Origin: Desulfocapsa sp.
Lineage (GTDB): Bacteria; Desulfobacterota; Desulfobulbia; Desulfobulbales; Desulfocapsaceae
Assembly (NCBI GenBank): GCA_021737265.1
Contig: JAIPEF010000016.1
Coordinates: forward strand, 1-35,747
DNA length: 35,747 bases
Reading direction: 5' to 3'
How positions within the stretch are numbered: position 1 is the first letter of the stretch; the number at the start of each line of letters is the position of its first letter. Of this stretch, positions 1 to 8,731 are shown piece by piece. The translations under genes were made by a program, and so were the position numbers. The notes under the pieces were generated by a model. The model was given only the letters and a program-made list of their open reading frames with translations. It was not told where the DNA came from and did not search any database.

Positions 1-126
1 CGAAAAAATGATCCGCCACCAGGACACCAGACCCTATGGCATGGCTACCATGAATTTCAATATATGTGCCTGGGTTTTGCGTTGCTGGATGAAGAAACTA
101 AGCCATTTGGTGACACTTATGGGTAA
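1..126 (+). CDS. C-terminal end of a probable transposase (cut by window edge)
   Basis: Frame 1 is open from the first base for 41 codons and ends at TAA 124-126. The peptide runs PPPGHQTLWHGYHEFQYMCL and closes with DEETKPFGDTYG. The PG..xLW.G...L pattern resembles the short tail of DDE transposases of the IS4-like type, which I recognise only by pattern. No catalytic residues fall inside the window, so the family is uncertain. The next gene, the MscS channel, points towards it on the other strand, and I see no terminator or inverted repeat between them. It could instead be the tail of an unrelated protein. Confidence 0.4.
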   Translation, partial: RKNDPPPGHQTLWHGYHEFQYMCLGFALLDEETKPFGDTYG

Positions 127-202
127 TAGGCAGTCCTAGCACTGCAACATCAAAGCGGTGAGTAAAGAGATTGAGAGCAACGGAGAAGGACTGACCTTCA
201 GC

Positions 203-1474
203 TCACCCGGGTGAGTTGTCTCTGTTCTGGTGGACGACAGTTTTGAAGTCAAAACTGGTGGGGTTCTGAAAAACTCGCAAGTCAAAATAAGGAAGGGCGG
301 CCAGAAGATGATCAAAAATGTCAGCCTGGATAGCCTCATAGTTGGCCCAGACCTGATCCTTGCTGAAGACATAGATTTCCAGAGGCAGGCCTGTCTCTGT
401 GGGGGCCAGATGCCGGACAAGGAAGGTCATGTTGGAGTGGATCTGCGGGTGTTGCCGTAAGTATTCCACGGTGTAGGCGCGGAAGATGCCGATATTGGTC
501 TGGTTGCGGCCATTGACAGGAGAGCCGCCTTCTATTCCATGTCGAGTGTTGTATGCTTCAATTTCTTTCTGCCTTGGGCGCAGATATTTTTCCAGGAGCT
601 GAATCTCTCCCAATTTCTCAATCTCCTCGTCACTCATGAAGTGGATGGTGGAGAGATCGATATTGATGGCTCGCTTGATTCGCCTGCCCCCGGATTCACT
701 CATGCCCCGCCAGTTTTTGAAGGAGTTGGCGATGAGTGCATAGGTGGGTATGGTGGTAACGGTTTTATCCCAATTCTGCACCCGCACACAGTGGATGGAC
801 ATCTCAATAACATCACCATCCGCCCCATACTCTTTCATCTCAATCCAATCTCCAATCCGGATCATATCGGTGGTCGAGAGCGTGATGTGAGCAACAAAGC
901 CAAGTAATGAGTCTTTGAACACCAGGAGGATGACGGCCGTTAACCCCCCGAGGAGGCTGAGTAGTCCCCAGGGAGAACGCCCGGTGAGGATAGCTACCAG
1001 AAAAATCGCACAGAAGATGACGGTGACGATGCGCGCCACATCGGTATAGCCACGGATGGCCGCCCCACGCTTTTTGGATATTTTGCAAAAAATATCGTTG
1101 ATTGTGTTGATGAGGGCGGTGATGGTGAGGGTGGCGACAATGACTACACCCGCCAGGAGAAAACGGGACAAAAACAAAGAGAATGTAGAATCCGGCTCCA
1201 GGAGGAGGTCCTTGAAGATATGGATAACCGATAAGGGGACAAGCCAACTGAGTCTGTGGAAAAATTTATGTTCAATGAGTGGATCATCCCAGTTGAGACG
1301 GTTCTTATGAATAAATCGCACAACAAGCGGGAGCATGGTCCGGCGCACAATCCAGGTTGCCAGTATGGCCAGGGTCAGGATCCCCAGAGTAATGAGGATC
1401 GGTGCGGTCGATTCGGCAATATTTTTCTGCAGACCAAGGTGAATGAGCCAGAATTCCAGAGTGTTATCAGTCAT
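203..1474 (-). CDS. MscS-family mechanosensitive channel (YbdG/MscM-like)
   Basis: This is a 423-residue inner-membrane protein that should open under membrane tension to release solutes during hypo-osmotic shock. Several hydrophobic segments lie in residues 20-200. They are followed by the pore-lining and MscS core segment GLLSLLGGLTAVILLVFKDS, then a beta-domain with IRIGDWIEM and VQNWDKTVTTIPTYALIANS. Length and this core fit the YbdG/MscM branch (about 415 residues) rather than the shorter MscS. Its ATG overlaps the stop of the thiF-like gene as ATGA (1471-1474), so it is the last gene of the aor operon. That position is curious, because a channel has no obvious role in cofactor chemistry. 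The family call is firm; the physiological role is by homology. Confidence 0.9.
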   Translation of the reverse strand: MTDNTLEFWLIHLGLQKNIAESTAPILITLGILTLAILATWIVRRTMLPLVVRFIHKNRLNWDDPLIEHKFFHRLSWLVPLSVIHIFKDLLLEPDSTFSLFLSRFLLAGVVIVATLTITALINTINDIFCKISKKRGAAIRGYTDVARIVTVIFCAIFLVAILTGRSPWGLLSLLGGLTAVILLVFKDSLLGFVAHITLSTTDMIRIGDWIEMKEYGADGDVIEMSIHCVRVQNWDKTVTTIPTYALIANSFKNWRGMSESGGRRIKRAINIDLSTIHFMSDEEIEKLGEIQLLEKYLRPRQKEIEAYNTRHGIEGGSPVNGRNQTNIGIFRAYTVEYLRQHPQIHSNMTFLVRHLAPTETGLPLEIYVFSKDQVWANYEAIQADIFDHLLAALPYFDLRVFQNPTSFDFKTVVHQNRDNSPG

Positions 1475-2286
1475 GTGGTATTGTTTGGAAGGATTTCGTG
1501 TTCACAGTGAAGGAGGTCGCACTGCAGCCACCCCCGGGTCAGGGGACTATCGTGGCCCAGCAGTAGTTTACTGGCTTCGGCTGCCTGGATGGCGGCAATG
1601 AACGCTACTGTCGTGACCATCACTTTTGGCGCTTCGGGTGGGCCCGATGTCTGTGGATAGAGTGTGTTGATGAGCGCATTTGCTTTCCAGTCTATCCCGA
1701 CCTGGCCGTACCACTCCCTCACTGCCCCGTGAATCATGGGGATAGCGTGGCTCCGGCACATCCCGGCCAGCTCTTTTCTTGCCTCTGTTGAATCAAGGCA
1801 GTCGATGACGATATCGGCTCCGGCAATGGACTGCTCGTTGAAAAGCCTGACCTGTTCTTTTGTTTGCAGCGCCGGATTTATTTGTTGCAGTTCCCGGGAC
1901 AGGACTTCCACCTTACTATCGCCAAGGGTTTTCACAGTACAAAAAAGCTGGCGATTCAAATTGGACTCGGAAAAGGTGTCGGGGTCCGTGAGGAGAAGGG
2001 TACCGATTCCCAGACGGGCAAGGAGTTCGGCCGTTCTTCCTCCCAGCCCGCCGCAGCCGATGATTGCCACCCGGGCCTGGATGAGTTTGAGTTGCTCGCT
2101 GCAACTGAGCCCGTTGCGTTGGTAGCGAGCAGGGAGAATGGAATGACGCAGGGCGACTTTTTCAATATCGCGTAAGGGGCAGTCAAATGTTTCGGCTGCC
2201 CTTTGCAGTTCAGTCAGGTCAATACAAGCCCCGGTTGCCTGCTCTTCAAGAAAAGAGCGAATTGCCTTCTGCTTATCCACCGCCAA
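1471..2286 (-). CDS. ThiF/MoeB/HesA-family E1-like adenylyltransferase
   Basis: The family activates the C-terminal glycine of a ubiquitin-like sulfur carrier with ATP. Visible signatures are the nucleotide-binding GCGGLGG loop (residues 77-83), the aspartate of LLTDPD (about 101), SNLNRQ (108-113), the lysine of GDSKVEV (125) and VIDCLDS (about 161-166), which match the ATP-site residues of MoeB. Two features are off: there is no MoeB-type pair of CxxC zinc motifs and no rhodanese domain. The substrate is probably the adjacent GGG-ending carrier, whose gene overlaps this one by 14 bases. The longest reading starts at TTG 2286; GTG at 2280 is an alternative, and neither has a clear Shine-Dalgarno, so translational coupling is likely. 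I infer a role in making the AOR pterin cofactor. Confidence 0.85.
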   Translation of the reverse strand: MAVDKQKAIRSFLEEQATGACIDLTELQRAAETFDCPLRDIEKVALRHSILPARYQRNGLSCSEQLKLIQARVAIIGCGGLGGRTAELLARLGIGTLLLTDPDTFSESNLNRQLFCTVKTLGDSKVEVLSRELQQINPALQTKEQVRLFNEQSIAGADIVIDCLDSTEARKELAGMCRSHAIPMIHGAVREWYGQVGIDWKANALINTLYPQTSGPPEAPKVMVTTVAFIAAIQAAEASKLLLGHDSPLTRGWLQCDLLHCEHEILPNNTT

Positions 2287-2497
2287 TTACCGGAAAAATA
2301 GCATAAATATCATCATCTTGAAGTACGGTTTCAAATTTGCAATGACGGGAGTTGATCATAAGAACACCAACCTCTTCCCGGTCAATCTTCAGATCGTCGA
2401 CAACCATGCCGGCAGTAGTGCCTTCCGGCAGCTCTTTGTCTTCTTTCACAAAACGGCCTTCCCGAAAAAAGGCAAAGAGCTTGACCTGTACCCGCAT
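2273..2497 (-). CDS. MoaD/ThiS-family sulfur-carrier protein
   Basis: This 74-residue beta-grasp protein begins MRVQVKLFAFFRE and ends VIGGG. The C-terminal diglycine is the site that would be adenylated and turned into a thiocarboxylate to donate sulfur to the molybdopterin dithiolene. Length and the GTTAGMVVDDL segment (which resembles the GxTxxdLl helix of MoaD) fit the family. The ATG at 2495-2497 directly abuts the aor stop codon TAG (2498-2500), and the 3' end overlaps the ThiF-like gene. The order aor-moaD-thiF suggests a carrier dedicated to AOR rather than the general molybdopterin synthase small subunit. A ThiS role cannot be excluded by sequence, but no thiazole genes are nearby. 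Confidence 0.85.
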   Translation of the reverse strand: MRVQVKLFAFFREGRFVKEDKELPEGTTAGMVVDDLKIDREEVGVLMINSRHCKFETVLQDDDIYAIFPVIGGG

Positions 2498-4225
2498 CTA
2501 GAAGTTCCAGAAGGTATCGATTTCTTCGCCGGTGAAATCCCACACTGTGTTATGCGGTGGAATAGGCTCCAGTTCAAAAAATTCCGGCAGCCTGTCATCC
2601 AGGTTGGTAAACCCGGCGGCCACATTAAAGGCATGCTCGGTCTTCAGGATGCTCATACCGAGGTTTGTTACATCATCGGCCGTGAGATTGATCCCGAAAC
2701 GGGCATTGATCATGTCAATCAGTGCCGGCAGGCAGGTACCGTCATCGAGGGCGGCAAAGGCGATGAAGAGACACATTCCGGTGGAGTCAATGGCCGCTGT
2801 CGCGATCTGCAGGTTGCGGGAGAGTTCCACCTGTCCCTCTTTTGAGAGTGGGTCTGCAGATCCACCAACCCCGAGAATCTCTGTGGCAATGGTGTATCCC
2901 ATGGTGTGATCTGCCCCCTGGGTGGAGGTGGCATAGGTGACACCGATTCCCTTGATGGCGCGGGGATCGTAGGCGGGAATTCCCTGATTTTTCACAACCG
3001 GCACCCGTGTTACGCCGTATGTCCTGCCAACATTTCCGGCACCGTTGCCGATGACGCGGCCAAGTGGAGTACCCATTGCGATCTCTTCTTTCATGATGCG
3101 TATCATTTCGTCAGCGTCCCCAAAGTCCAGCACGCCGCCTTCCATGGCCACCCCAAAGGCTACTGCAGTTTCAATGGAATCAATGCCGATGTCGTCCATG
3201 ATGTTGTCCATTTCAGCAATCTTGTCCAGGTTGTCGATGGTGCAGTCGGCCCCCATGGCCCAGATGGACTCATATTCAAAACCGGATGTGAGATAATTTC
3301 CCTTGAGGTCATTGTAGATCTGGGAACATTGAATGACACAGCCTGTGTGACAAGCATGCCTGGGCTTGCCGCCCCGTTCAACAATGAGATCATGCATGGT
3401 CTCACCCGAGATCTGCTCATGACCCTCAAACTGTCCTGCTGTGAAGTTTTTGGTGGGCAGTCCTCCTGCCTCGTTGATGATATTCACCAGAACATTTGTG
3501 CCATAGGTACCAAGGGCCTGGCTTATGGGGTTATCAATCAGGGCCTTGGCGAACACCTTGTTGGCAGCCCTGAATGCGTCCATGTCAGCTATTTCCACCT
3601 TGGCGTCTCCTGCGTCGACGGCAATAAATTTGACTTTCTTGGAGCCCATAACGGCTCCCAGTCCGCCTCGACCGCAGGAACGTATATGACTGTCGGGATC
3701 TTTGATGGAGATGTTGGCTGCACACATCTGCATCTCGCCGCCCTGGCCGATGGATATCACACCAATTTTGTCGGAAAAGCGTTTTTCAACAGCATCGACC
3801 ACTGCAAAGTTTCCTTTACCGATCAGCTCTTCTTCCTTGTTGATTGTCACTCCTTCAGGGGTGAGGAGCAGGGAGTACCAGCTGTTATCTTCGGGCTGCC
3901 CTTCAATGATGAGGGCTTTGCAGCCAATTTTAGCAAGTCTCTGGGCAGAGCTTCCTCCGGCATTTGCTTCTTTGATGGTTCCTGTGAGTGGACTTTTTGC
4001 ACCGCAGGAAATACGGCCGGAGTTGGCGGCAGCAGTTCCGGAGAGGAGACCGGGGGCAATGACCAGTTTGTTGTTTGGTCCAAGGGGGTGACAAGTGGGA
4101 GGGACCTCGGCAGCGACAATGGTGGACGTGAGTCCGCGGCCCCCATGTCCGGCCCAGTCCGCAGGAACATCTTCTATGGAAGTGGAAAGATCTGTCATGT
4201 TCACACGAAAAACTTTGTCAGCCAT
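2498..4225 (-). CDS. Aldehyde:ferredoxin oxidoreductase (AOR) family, tungsten/molybdenum bis-pterin enzyme
   Basis: The enzyme family interconverts aldehydes and carboxylic acids using ferredoxin and carries one 4Fe-4S cluster. I start at ATG 4225, which has a full AGGAGGAA ribosome-binding site at 4231-4238, giving 575 residues; a longer reading to 4288 lacks such a site. Cluster ligands are visible as Cys292, Cys296 and Cys300 (ACHTGCVIQC) and Cys485 (DSTGMC). The spacing is CX3CX3C, not the CX2CX3C of the archaeal enzymes, and is seen in YdhV-like relatives. The N-terminal pterin-binding signature GHGGRGLTS and the SCGRGGLGAVMGSKK segment are present. The first gene of an operon with the MoaD-like and ThiF-like genes, it has no signal peptide. 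The aldehyde substrate cannot be read from the sequence. Confidence 0.93.
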   Translation of the reverse strand: MADKVFRVNMTDLSTSIEDVPADWAGHGGRGLTSTIVAAEVPPTCHPLGPNNKLVIAPGLLSGTAAANSGRISCGAKSPLTGTIKEANAGGSSAQRLAKIGCKALIIEGQPEDNSWYSLLLTPEGVTINKEEELIGKGNFAVVDAVEKRFSDKIGVISIGQGGEMQMCAANISIKDPDSHIRSCGRGGLGAVMGSKKVKFIAVDAGDAKVEIADMDAFRAANKVFAKALIDNPISQALGTYGTNVLVNIINEAGGLPTKNFTAGQFEGHEQISGETMHDLIVERGGKPRHACHTGCVIQCSQIYNDLKGNYLTSGFEYESIWAMGADCTIDNLDKIAEMDNIMDDIGIDSIETAVAFGVAMEGGVLDFGDADEMIRIMKEEIAMGTPLGRVIGNGAGNVGRTYGVTRVPVVKNQGIPAYDPRAIKGIGVTYATSTQGADHTMGYTIATEILGVGGSADPLSKEGQVELSRNLQIATAAIDSTGMCLFIAFAALDDGTCLPALIDMINARFGINLTADDVTNLGMSILKTEHAFNVAAGFTNLDDRLPEFFELEPIPPHNTVWDFTGEEIDTFWNF

Positions 4226-4330
4226 GGTATTTCCTCCTGATGGGTTGATGGTAAGGTAAGCGTTGTGATTTTCATGTAAAAAGGGCAAGAAGAATTCTTA
4301 TTTTTGGAGATCTGTTGCACTCAACTCTAG

Positions 4331-5449
4331 TTATATTCTGCAGTGCTCAAACCCGCCCAATTGCCTTCCTTTGGACAACAGGATCTGCCAAACTTGAGCA
4401 TCTCTCGACCTGAAATTGCCTGCAGAGGACAGCAGGTAATATTTCCACATTCGATAGAATCTCTCGTCGTACTTTTCCTTCAGTTCAGGGTAGTGAGTGT
4501 CAAAGTTTTTAAACCAGCACATAAGGGTTTTATCATAGTGTGGACCAATATTGTGTGTGTCCTCTATTATAAACAGCCTCTCACTGGCCTTACCAATCTG
4601 GGTGATCGATGGCAGCATTGCACCGGGAAAAATGTATTTGCTCAGCCAGGGCCCCCCTTTGACTACAGAAAAATGAAGGCCTATGGTGTGCAGTAAAAAA
4701 CATCCTTCATCTTTAATCGCCTTGTGGACAACTTCCATATAGGTCCGGTAGTTCTTGTATCCTACGTGTTCAAACATACCCAGAGAAACAACGTGGTCAA
4801 ATTTTTCGTTGATATCCCGGTAGTCCTGGAGACGCAACTCTATTGGTAAGTCACGGCACAGTTCCCGGCCATGGGCAATCTGTTCTTTGGATACTGACAT
4901 TCCAACTCCTTCTACTCCGTATTTTTCGGCTGCATATTTTAAAAAGCCTCCCCACCCACAACCGATATCCAAAATTCTTTGTCCCTTCTGCAGGTTGAGC
5001 TTTTTGCAGACCATGTCCAGTTTAGCCTCTTGAGCGAGAGCCAGATCGTCAGTGCCACAAAAATAGGCACAGGTATAGATCATTCTCGGATCCAGCATGG
5101 CCCGGAAGAGGTTGTTGCCTATATCGTAGTGTTTTTCCCCTATAACAAAGGCCTTGTGCTTCGCCTGGAAGTTGAAAAGCTTCGCTTTCAGGATTCGCCA
5201 GGCCAGTCTCTTGTTATTGCGAAGCTTGTAACCCAGTTTGGCTCGTAACAGCTTATTGATTGTTTCATCCAACTGGTCTGATTCCCACCATCCCTCCATG
5301 TACGTTTCACCCATCTGCATGGAGGGATCTTTGAGAACTCGGGAGTATAAATTATCGTTCAGGACTTGGATATCCCATGGGCGTGATCCGTTGACCTCAA
5401 TATCGGTCAAGGCCAGGAGTTGTTCAATTATCTTTTGTTGTGAGTTCAT
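4331..5449 (-). CDS. cfa: Cyclopropane-fatty-acyl-phospholipid synthase
   Basis: It transfers a methylene from S-adenosylmethionine to a cis double bond of membrane phospholipid acyl chains. The 372-residue protein carries the SAM-binding loop ILDIGCGWGGF in the middle and the family signatures EKHYDIGNNLF, MIYTCAYF, SLGMFEHVGYKNY and FPGAMLPS. I prefer ATG 5449, which has GAGG seven bases upstream, over an upstream TTG. It lies in the same direction as its neighbours but is separated by 85 bp from the moeA fusion and about 105 bp from aor, so it is probably a separate unit set within the cofactor cluster. I saw no terminator on either side. The function is firm. Confidence 0.93.
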   Translation of the reverse strand: MNSQQKIIEQLLALTDIEVNGSRPWDIQVLNDNLYSRVLKDPSMQMGETYMEGWWESDQLDETINKLLRAKLGYKLRNNKRLAWRILKAKLFNFQAKHKAFVIGEKHYDIGNNLFRAMLDPRMIYTCAYFCGTDDLALAQEAKLDMVCKKLNLQKGQRILDIGCGWGGFLKYAAEKYGVEGVGMSVSKEQIAHGRELCRDLPIELRLQDYRDINEKFDHVVSLGMFEHVGYKNYRTYMEVVHKAIKDEGCFLLHTIGLHFSVVKGGPWLSKYIFPGAMLPSITQIGKASERLFIIEDTHNIGPHYDKTLMCWFKNFDTHYPELKEKYDERFYRMWKYYLLSSAGNFRSRDAQVWQILLSKGRQLGGFEHCRI

Positions 5450-5534
5450 GTGCAAGCCTCATATTTATCCAGTACGCTGCTTGAATTCATATTGCTAAGC
5501 TGCAGTTGACTGTGGCATCTAAGAGTTTTTCACA

Positions 5535-7460
5535 TCATTGTTGATACATTACGTTGCCGCAATCGCGGAGGTTATAGCCGCCTAAATTTGTGACCAATTC
5601 CTTAAATTCTGGACTGTTGCGGATAAGATCGAGCAAGGCCCCTATCTTTTTGTCATCAAGAAACTGTTGGGGAATGATCAGGTCGTATCGTTCTTCTGCC
5701 ACCGGCACAAAGTCAAGATTCAGGGCATTAGCAGCGGCCAGAATACCCATACCGCAATCCACACTTCCATTGGCAATGGATGCCGCCACACTCATGTGGG
5801 TGTATTCCTCGTGGCCGTAGCCGTTGATGTCGGCCGGGTTTAAATCAAGATCCCTGAGGGTCTTGTCGGTGAGCAGCCGGGTGCCCGCTCCGTTCTGGCG
5901 ATTGATAAAGCTGAGATTTCTGTCTGCAATATCCTGGAATCCCTTGATTCCCTGGGGGTTTCCTTTGGCAACGATCAGGCCCTGCCGGCGGTAGCAGAGG
6001 TTGATGAGCTGCAGAGGGATGTCTGCCAGAAAACGTTTGATAAACGAGATGTTGTATTCCCCTGTTTCTTCATCCAGGAGATGGCTTCCGGCAAGATGCG
6101 CTTCGCCGCGCCTGATGGCCATGATGCCGCCCATGGATCCTACATGGGCAGATGAAATGCGAATGCTCTTTTGTCCTTTGTGGAGAAGGTTGGCTAAAAC
6201 ATCAATGATGTTGTCATGGCTGCCGATGGCAACCAGGGTTGACTGTACATCAGTGAGGGGACGCAAGAGTTCGATATCAACCTCTTCTCCAGCGCCCACC
6301 CCTTCTGATCCTGCTCCCAGGGTAAGGAGTCCGTCGGCCCGCACCAGGGACATGACAGCGCCGGCACCTTTTCCGGCAGGTGTTGCCATGAGTTCTTTAC
6401 CCACCTGGCCAAGGGTGATGCGGATAAATTCATCGACTCCCATGGCGGAATGCATGGGACGTGACATGCGGGCCTTTGTTGTTTCAACTGCCGGCTTTTG
6501 CATGTCCATGAAGGAGTAGATCATTTCATGGACAAAGAGGCGCATGGTGAGGATGGCCGAGACCGGATATCCGGGGAGGCCGATCACCGGCGTGTTGTCT
6601 ACAATTGCCAGAATCACCGGTTTGCCGGGTTTGATGGCAACACCATGTACGATCACTTCCCCAAGCTCTGCAAGCACTGTTGAGGTGTAGTCACGTGTTC
6701 CTGCCGATGCCCCGGCGTTGATGATGACGATATCATTCTCTTGAGCTGCTTTGCTGATGGCTGCACGGAGCTTTTCCTTGTCATCGGAAACAGGTTTTGC
6801 TCTTGTGGCCCTGGCTCCCCATTCGTTCAGGTAGCCTGCCAGGATACGGGAGTTAAATTCAATGATCTGGCCGGGAGCTGGAGCAGTGCCGGGCTGAATG
6901 AGCTCGGACCCCGTGGGTATAACCAGCACCTGGGGTGCTTTCTTAACCGGAATTTTGGTGACACCGGTGGCCAGCATGGCCCCTTGATCAATAGGACGGA
7001 TTGTATGGCCTTCCGGCAGGATCAGTTCTGTCGCCACAATGTCTTCACCAATGGTACGGACATGCTGCCAGGGGGTCGCCGGGATAGCCAGTTCCACCTC
7101 ATTTTCACTTATATAGTGGACATCTTCTATCATCACCACAGCATCAAATTCCCGGGGCAGGTTGTTGCCGGTATTGACTGCTATAAATTGTTTGGCCCCC
7201 AGTCGGACAGGTGCAGCCTCACTGGCTGATGCAAGGTCACCAAAATGGACACCAATACCGTCCATGGCGGCTGCGTTATAGGCGGGGGAAGAATGGGCCG
7301 CAAAGACAGGGGCCCCGGTGATTTGGCCCAGTGCCTCCTCAACATTGATCTCTGCAAGTTGAGCGCCCTTGGGGAAGTTGATTGTCTGCAGGGCATTATG
7401 CCATTTTTCTTTTGCCTCGCTCAAGGGCATATTTTTTACATAAATATCTTTTTGATTCAT
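5535..7460 (-). CDS. MoeA-like molybdenum insertase fused to a PBP-like (COG1910-type) domain
   Basis: Residues 1 to about 405 are a MoeA domain, which inserts Mo or W into adenylylated molybdopterin. Landmarks are AAAMDGIGV, VVMIEDV, VIPTGSEL, INAGASAGTRDY, GVAIKPGKPVILA and GLPGYPVSA. From about residue 415 to 641 follows a periplasmic-binding-protein-like domain (IAIGSHDNIIDVLANLL, AGTRLLTDK, GMGILAAANALNLDFVPVAEERY) without a signal peptide, so it should act in the cytoplasm as a ligand sensor or metal-oxyanion binder. This fusion is known in bacteria and archaea, but its ligand is unsettled. The start overlaps the end of the preceding moeA by ATGA. Two insertases in one operon next to AOR suggest one for Mo and one for W; which does which is not visible. 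Confidence 0.9.
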   Translation of the reverse strand: MNQKDIYVKNMPLSEAKEKWHNALQTINFPKGAQLAEINVEEALGQITGAPVFAAHSSPAYNAAAMDGIGVHFGDLASASEAAPVRLGAKQFIAVNTGNNLPREFDAVVMIEDVHYISENEVELAIPATPWQHVRTIGEDIVATELILPEGHTIRPIDQGAMLATGVTKIPVKKAPQVLVIPTGSELIQPGTAPAPGQIIEFNSRILAGYLNEWGARATRAKPVSDDKEKLRAAISKAAQENDIVIINAGASAGTRDYTSTVLAELGEVIVHGVAIKPGKPVILAIVDNTPVIGLPGYPVSAILTMRLFVHEMIYSFMDMQKPAVETTKARMSRPMHSAMGVDEFIRITLGQVGKELMATPAGKGAGAVMSLVRADGLLTLGAGSEGVGAGEEVDIELLRPLTDVQSTLVAIGSHDNIIDVLANLLHKGQKSIRISSAHVGSMGGIMAIRRGEAHLAGSHLLDEETGEYNISFIKRFLADIPLQLINLCYRRQGLIVAKGNPQGIKGFQDIADRNLSFINRQNGAGTRLLTDKTLRDLDLNPADINGYGHEEYTHMSVAASIANGSVDCGMGILAAANALNLDFVPVAEERYDLIIPQQFLDDKKIGALLDLIRNSPEFKELVTNLGGYNLRDCGNVMYQQ

Positions 7461-8731
7461 GATAGGAGGTACACCTTGATGTGTGTGTGTTTATTCAAGC
7501 CCTGTGTCGCTTCATCAATGAAGAAATACCCGTCTGCACGAGAGAGGGTGGAGATGGAACCTGATTTTCCTAAAACCGGAACAGCAAGGAGTGTATTGTC
7601 TTCCTGCTCCTCCAGCTGGACGCGAACAAGATCGAGCCTGCCGGCAGCCGAGTTGATGTTTCTGTCAAGTGTTGCATTCACTGATGCCTGCCGGGAATTC
7701 TCGGGGTGGGGAATACCGGCAAGGAGTCGCAAAGCAGGATTCACAAAAAGTTCAAAACAGACCATGGCCGAGACCGGGTGTCCGGGCAGGCCAAAGATGG
7801 CAGTATCATTGGTCAGTCCGATGATAATTGGTTTTCCCGGCTTCAGCGCAACACCGTGCACCAGGATTCCGGGGTTGCCAAGTTTTTCAATTACTCGTTC
7901 TCCCAGATCCCGCATACCAACAGAACTGCCGCCGGAAAAGAGGACCACGTTGTTTTCACTGGTGGCCCGTTGAAGTGTTATAAAAAATGTCTCTTCACTG
8001 TCTGAGACTATGCCGTAATCCGTTACTTCAGCACCCAGCCGCCTGCAGAGGGCGGCTAACGTGATTCCGTTGATATCCCTGATTTTTCCGGGAGGCGGTG
8101 ATTCCGACCAGGGTACAACCTCGTCCCCTGTGGAGAGGATAGCAACTTTTGGCTGCCTGTATACTTTGACTTCTGCAATACCCAATCCTGCAAGTAATCC
8201 GAGATCCTGAGGGCGGAGGAGGTGGCCTTTTGCGAGCGCCGGGCTGTCTTTTTTAATATCCTCGCCCCGGTTGATCAGGTTTATGCCCACACCTACACTT
8301 TTTACAACCTCAATCATCTTTTCATCAACTGGAATGGTGTGCTCAAACATCACCACCGCATCACTGCCCTTTGGCAGCAATCCACCGGTTGCAATGCGGA
8401 AACATTTCCCCTGTCGTACTTCTCCTTCCGGCATCTGGCCCATGGCGACCTCTCCATCGATTTCCAGATAGCAGGGCATGGAACTGCTCGCCCCAAAGGT
8501 GTCTGCTGCCCGCACTGCAAAGCCATCCATGGTGGATCGCGGGTGGGCCGGCAGATCTTCGGGAGAGAGAAGATTGCTGCTTATAATCCGATCCAGTGCC
8601 GCAGGCAGTGAACAGTGTTCGCTTTGAAGGGGAGTGTTTGCCAGTGCACTCAGAAGAATGGATTTTGCTTTTTCCACGGGGGTCAGACTTACGCGGCCAA
8701 GCATGTCTTTTGTTACTCCGTCAGCTGCCAT
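7457..8731 (-). CDS. moeA: Molybdopterin molybdenumtransferase MoeA
   Basis: This 424-residue stand-alone MoeA matches the usual length of about 410. It contains STMDGFAVRA, ATGGLLPKGSDAVVMFE, NRGEDIKK, ILSTGDEVVPW, SGGSSVGMRDL, GVALKPGKPIIIG and FGLPGHPVSAM. These line the site where metal is inserted into MPT-AMP. The ATG at 8731 has AGGAG eight bases upstream and overlaps the end of the unrecognised upstream gene by 11 bases. The gene itself overlaps the moeA-PBP fusion by ATGA, so the four genes from 10425 down to 5535 look like one transcript. The two MoeA proteins are clearly diverged paralogues rather than a recent duplication. Confidence 0.93.
   Translation of the reverse strand: MAADGVTKDMLGRVSLTPVEKAKSILLSALANTPLQSEHCSLPAALDRIISSNLLSPEDLPAHPRSTMDGFAVRAADTFGASSSMPCYLEIDGEVAMGQMPEGEVRQGKCFRIATGGLLPKGSDAVVMFEHTIPVDEKMIEVVKSVGVGINLINRGEDIKKDSPALAKGHLLRPQDLGLLAGLGIAEVKVYRQPKVAILSTGDEVVPWSESPPPGKIRDINGITLAALCRRLGAEVTDYGIVSDSEETFFITLQRATSENNVVLFSGGSSVGMRDLGERVIEKLGNPGILVHGVALKPGKPIIIGLTNDTAIFGLPGHPVSAMVCFELFVNPALRLLAGIPHPENSRQASVNATLDRNINSAAGRLDLVRVQLEEQEDNTLLAVPVLGKSGSISTLSRADGYFFIDEATQGLNKHTHIKVYLLS

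Noticed and set aside
2906..4240. Long plus-strand open frame (444 codons) opposite aor
   Set aside because: It is antisense to a clear AOR gene with catalytic cysteines and a strong ribosome-binding site; its translation has no recognisable domain.
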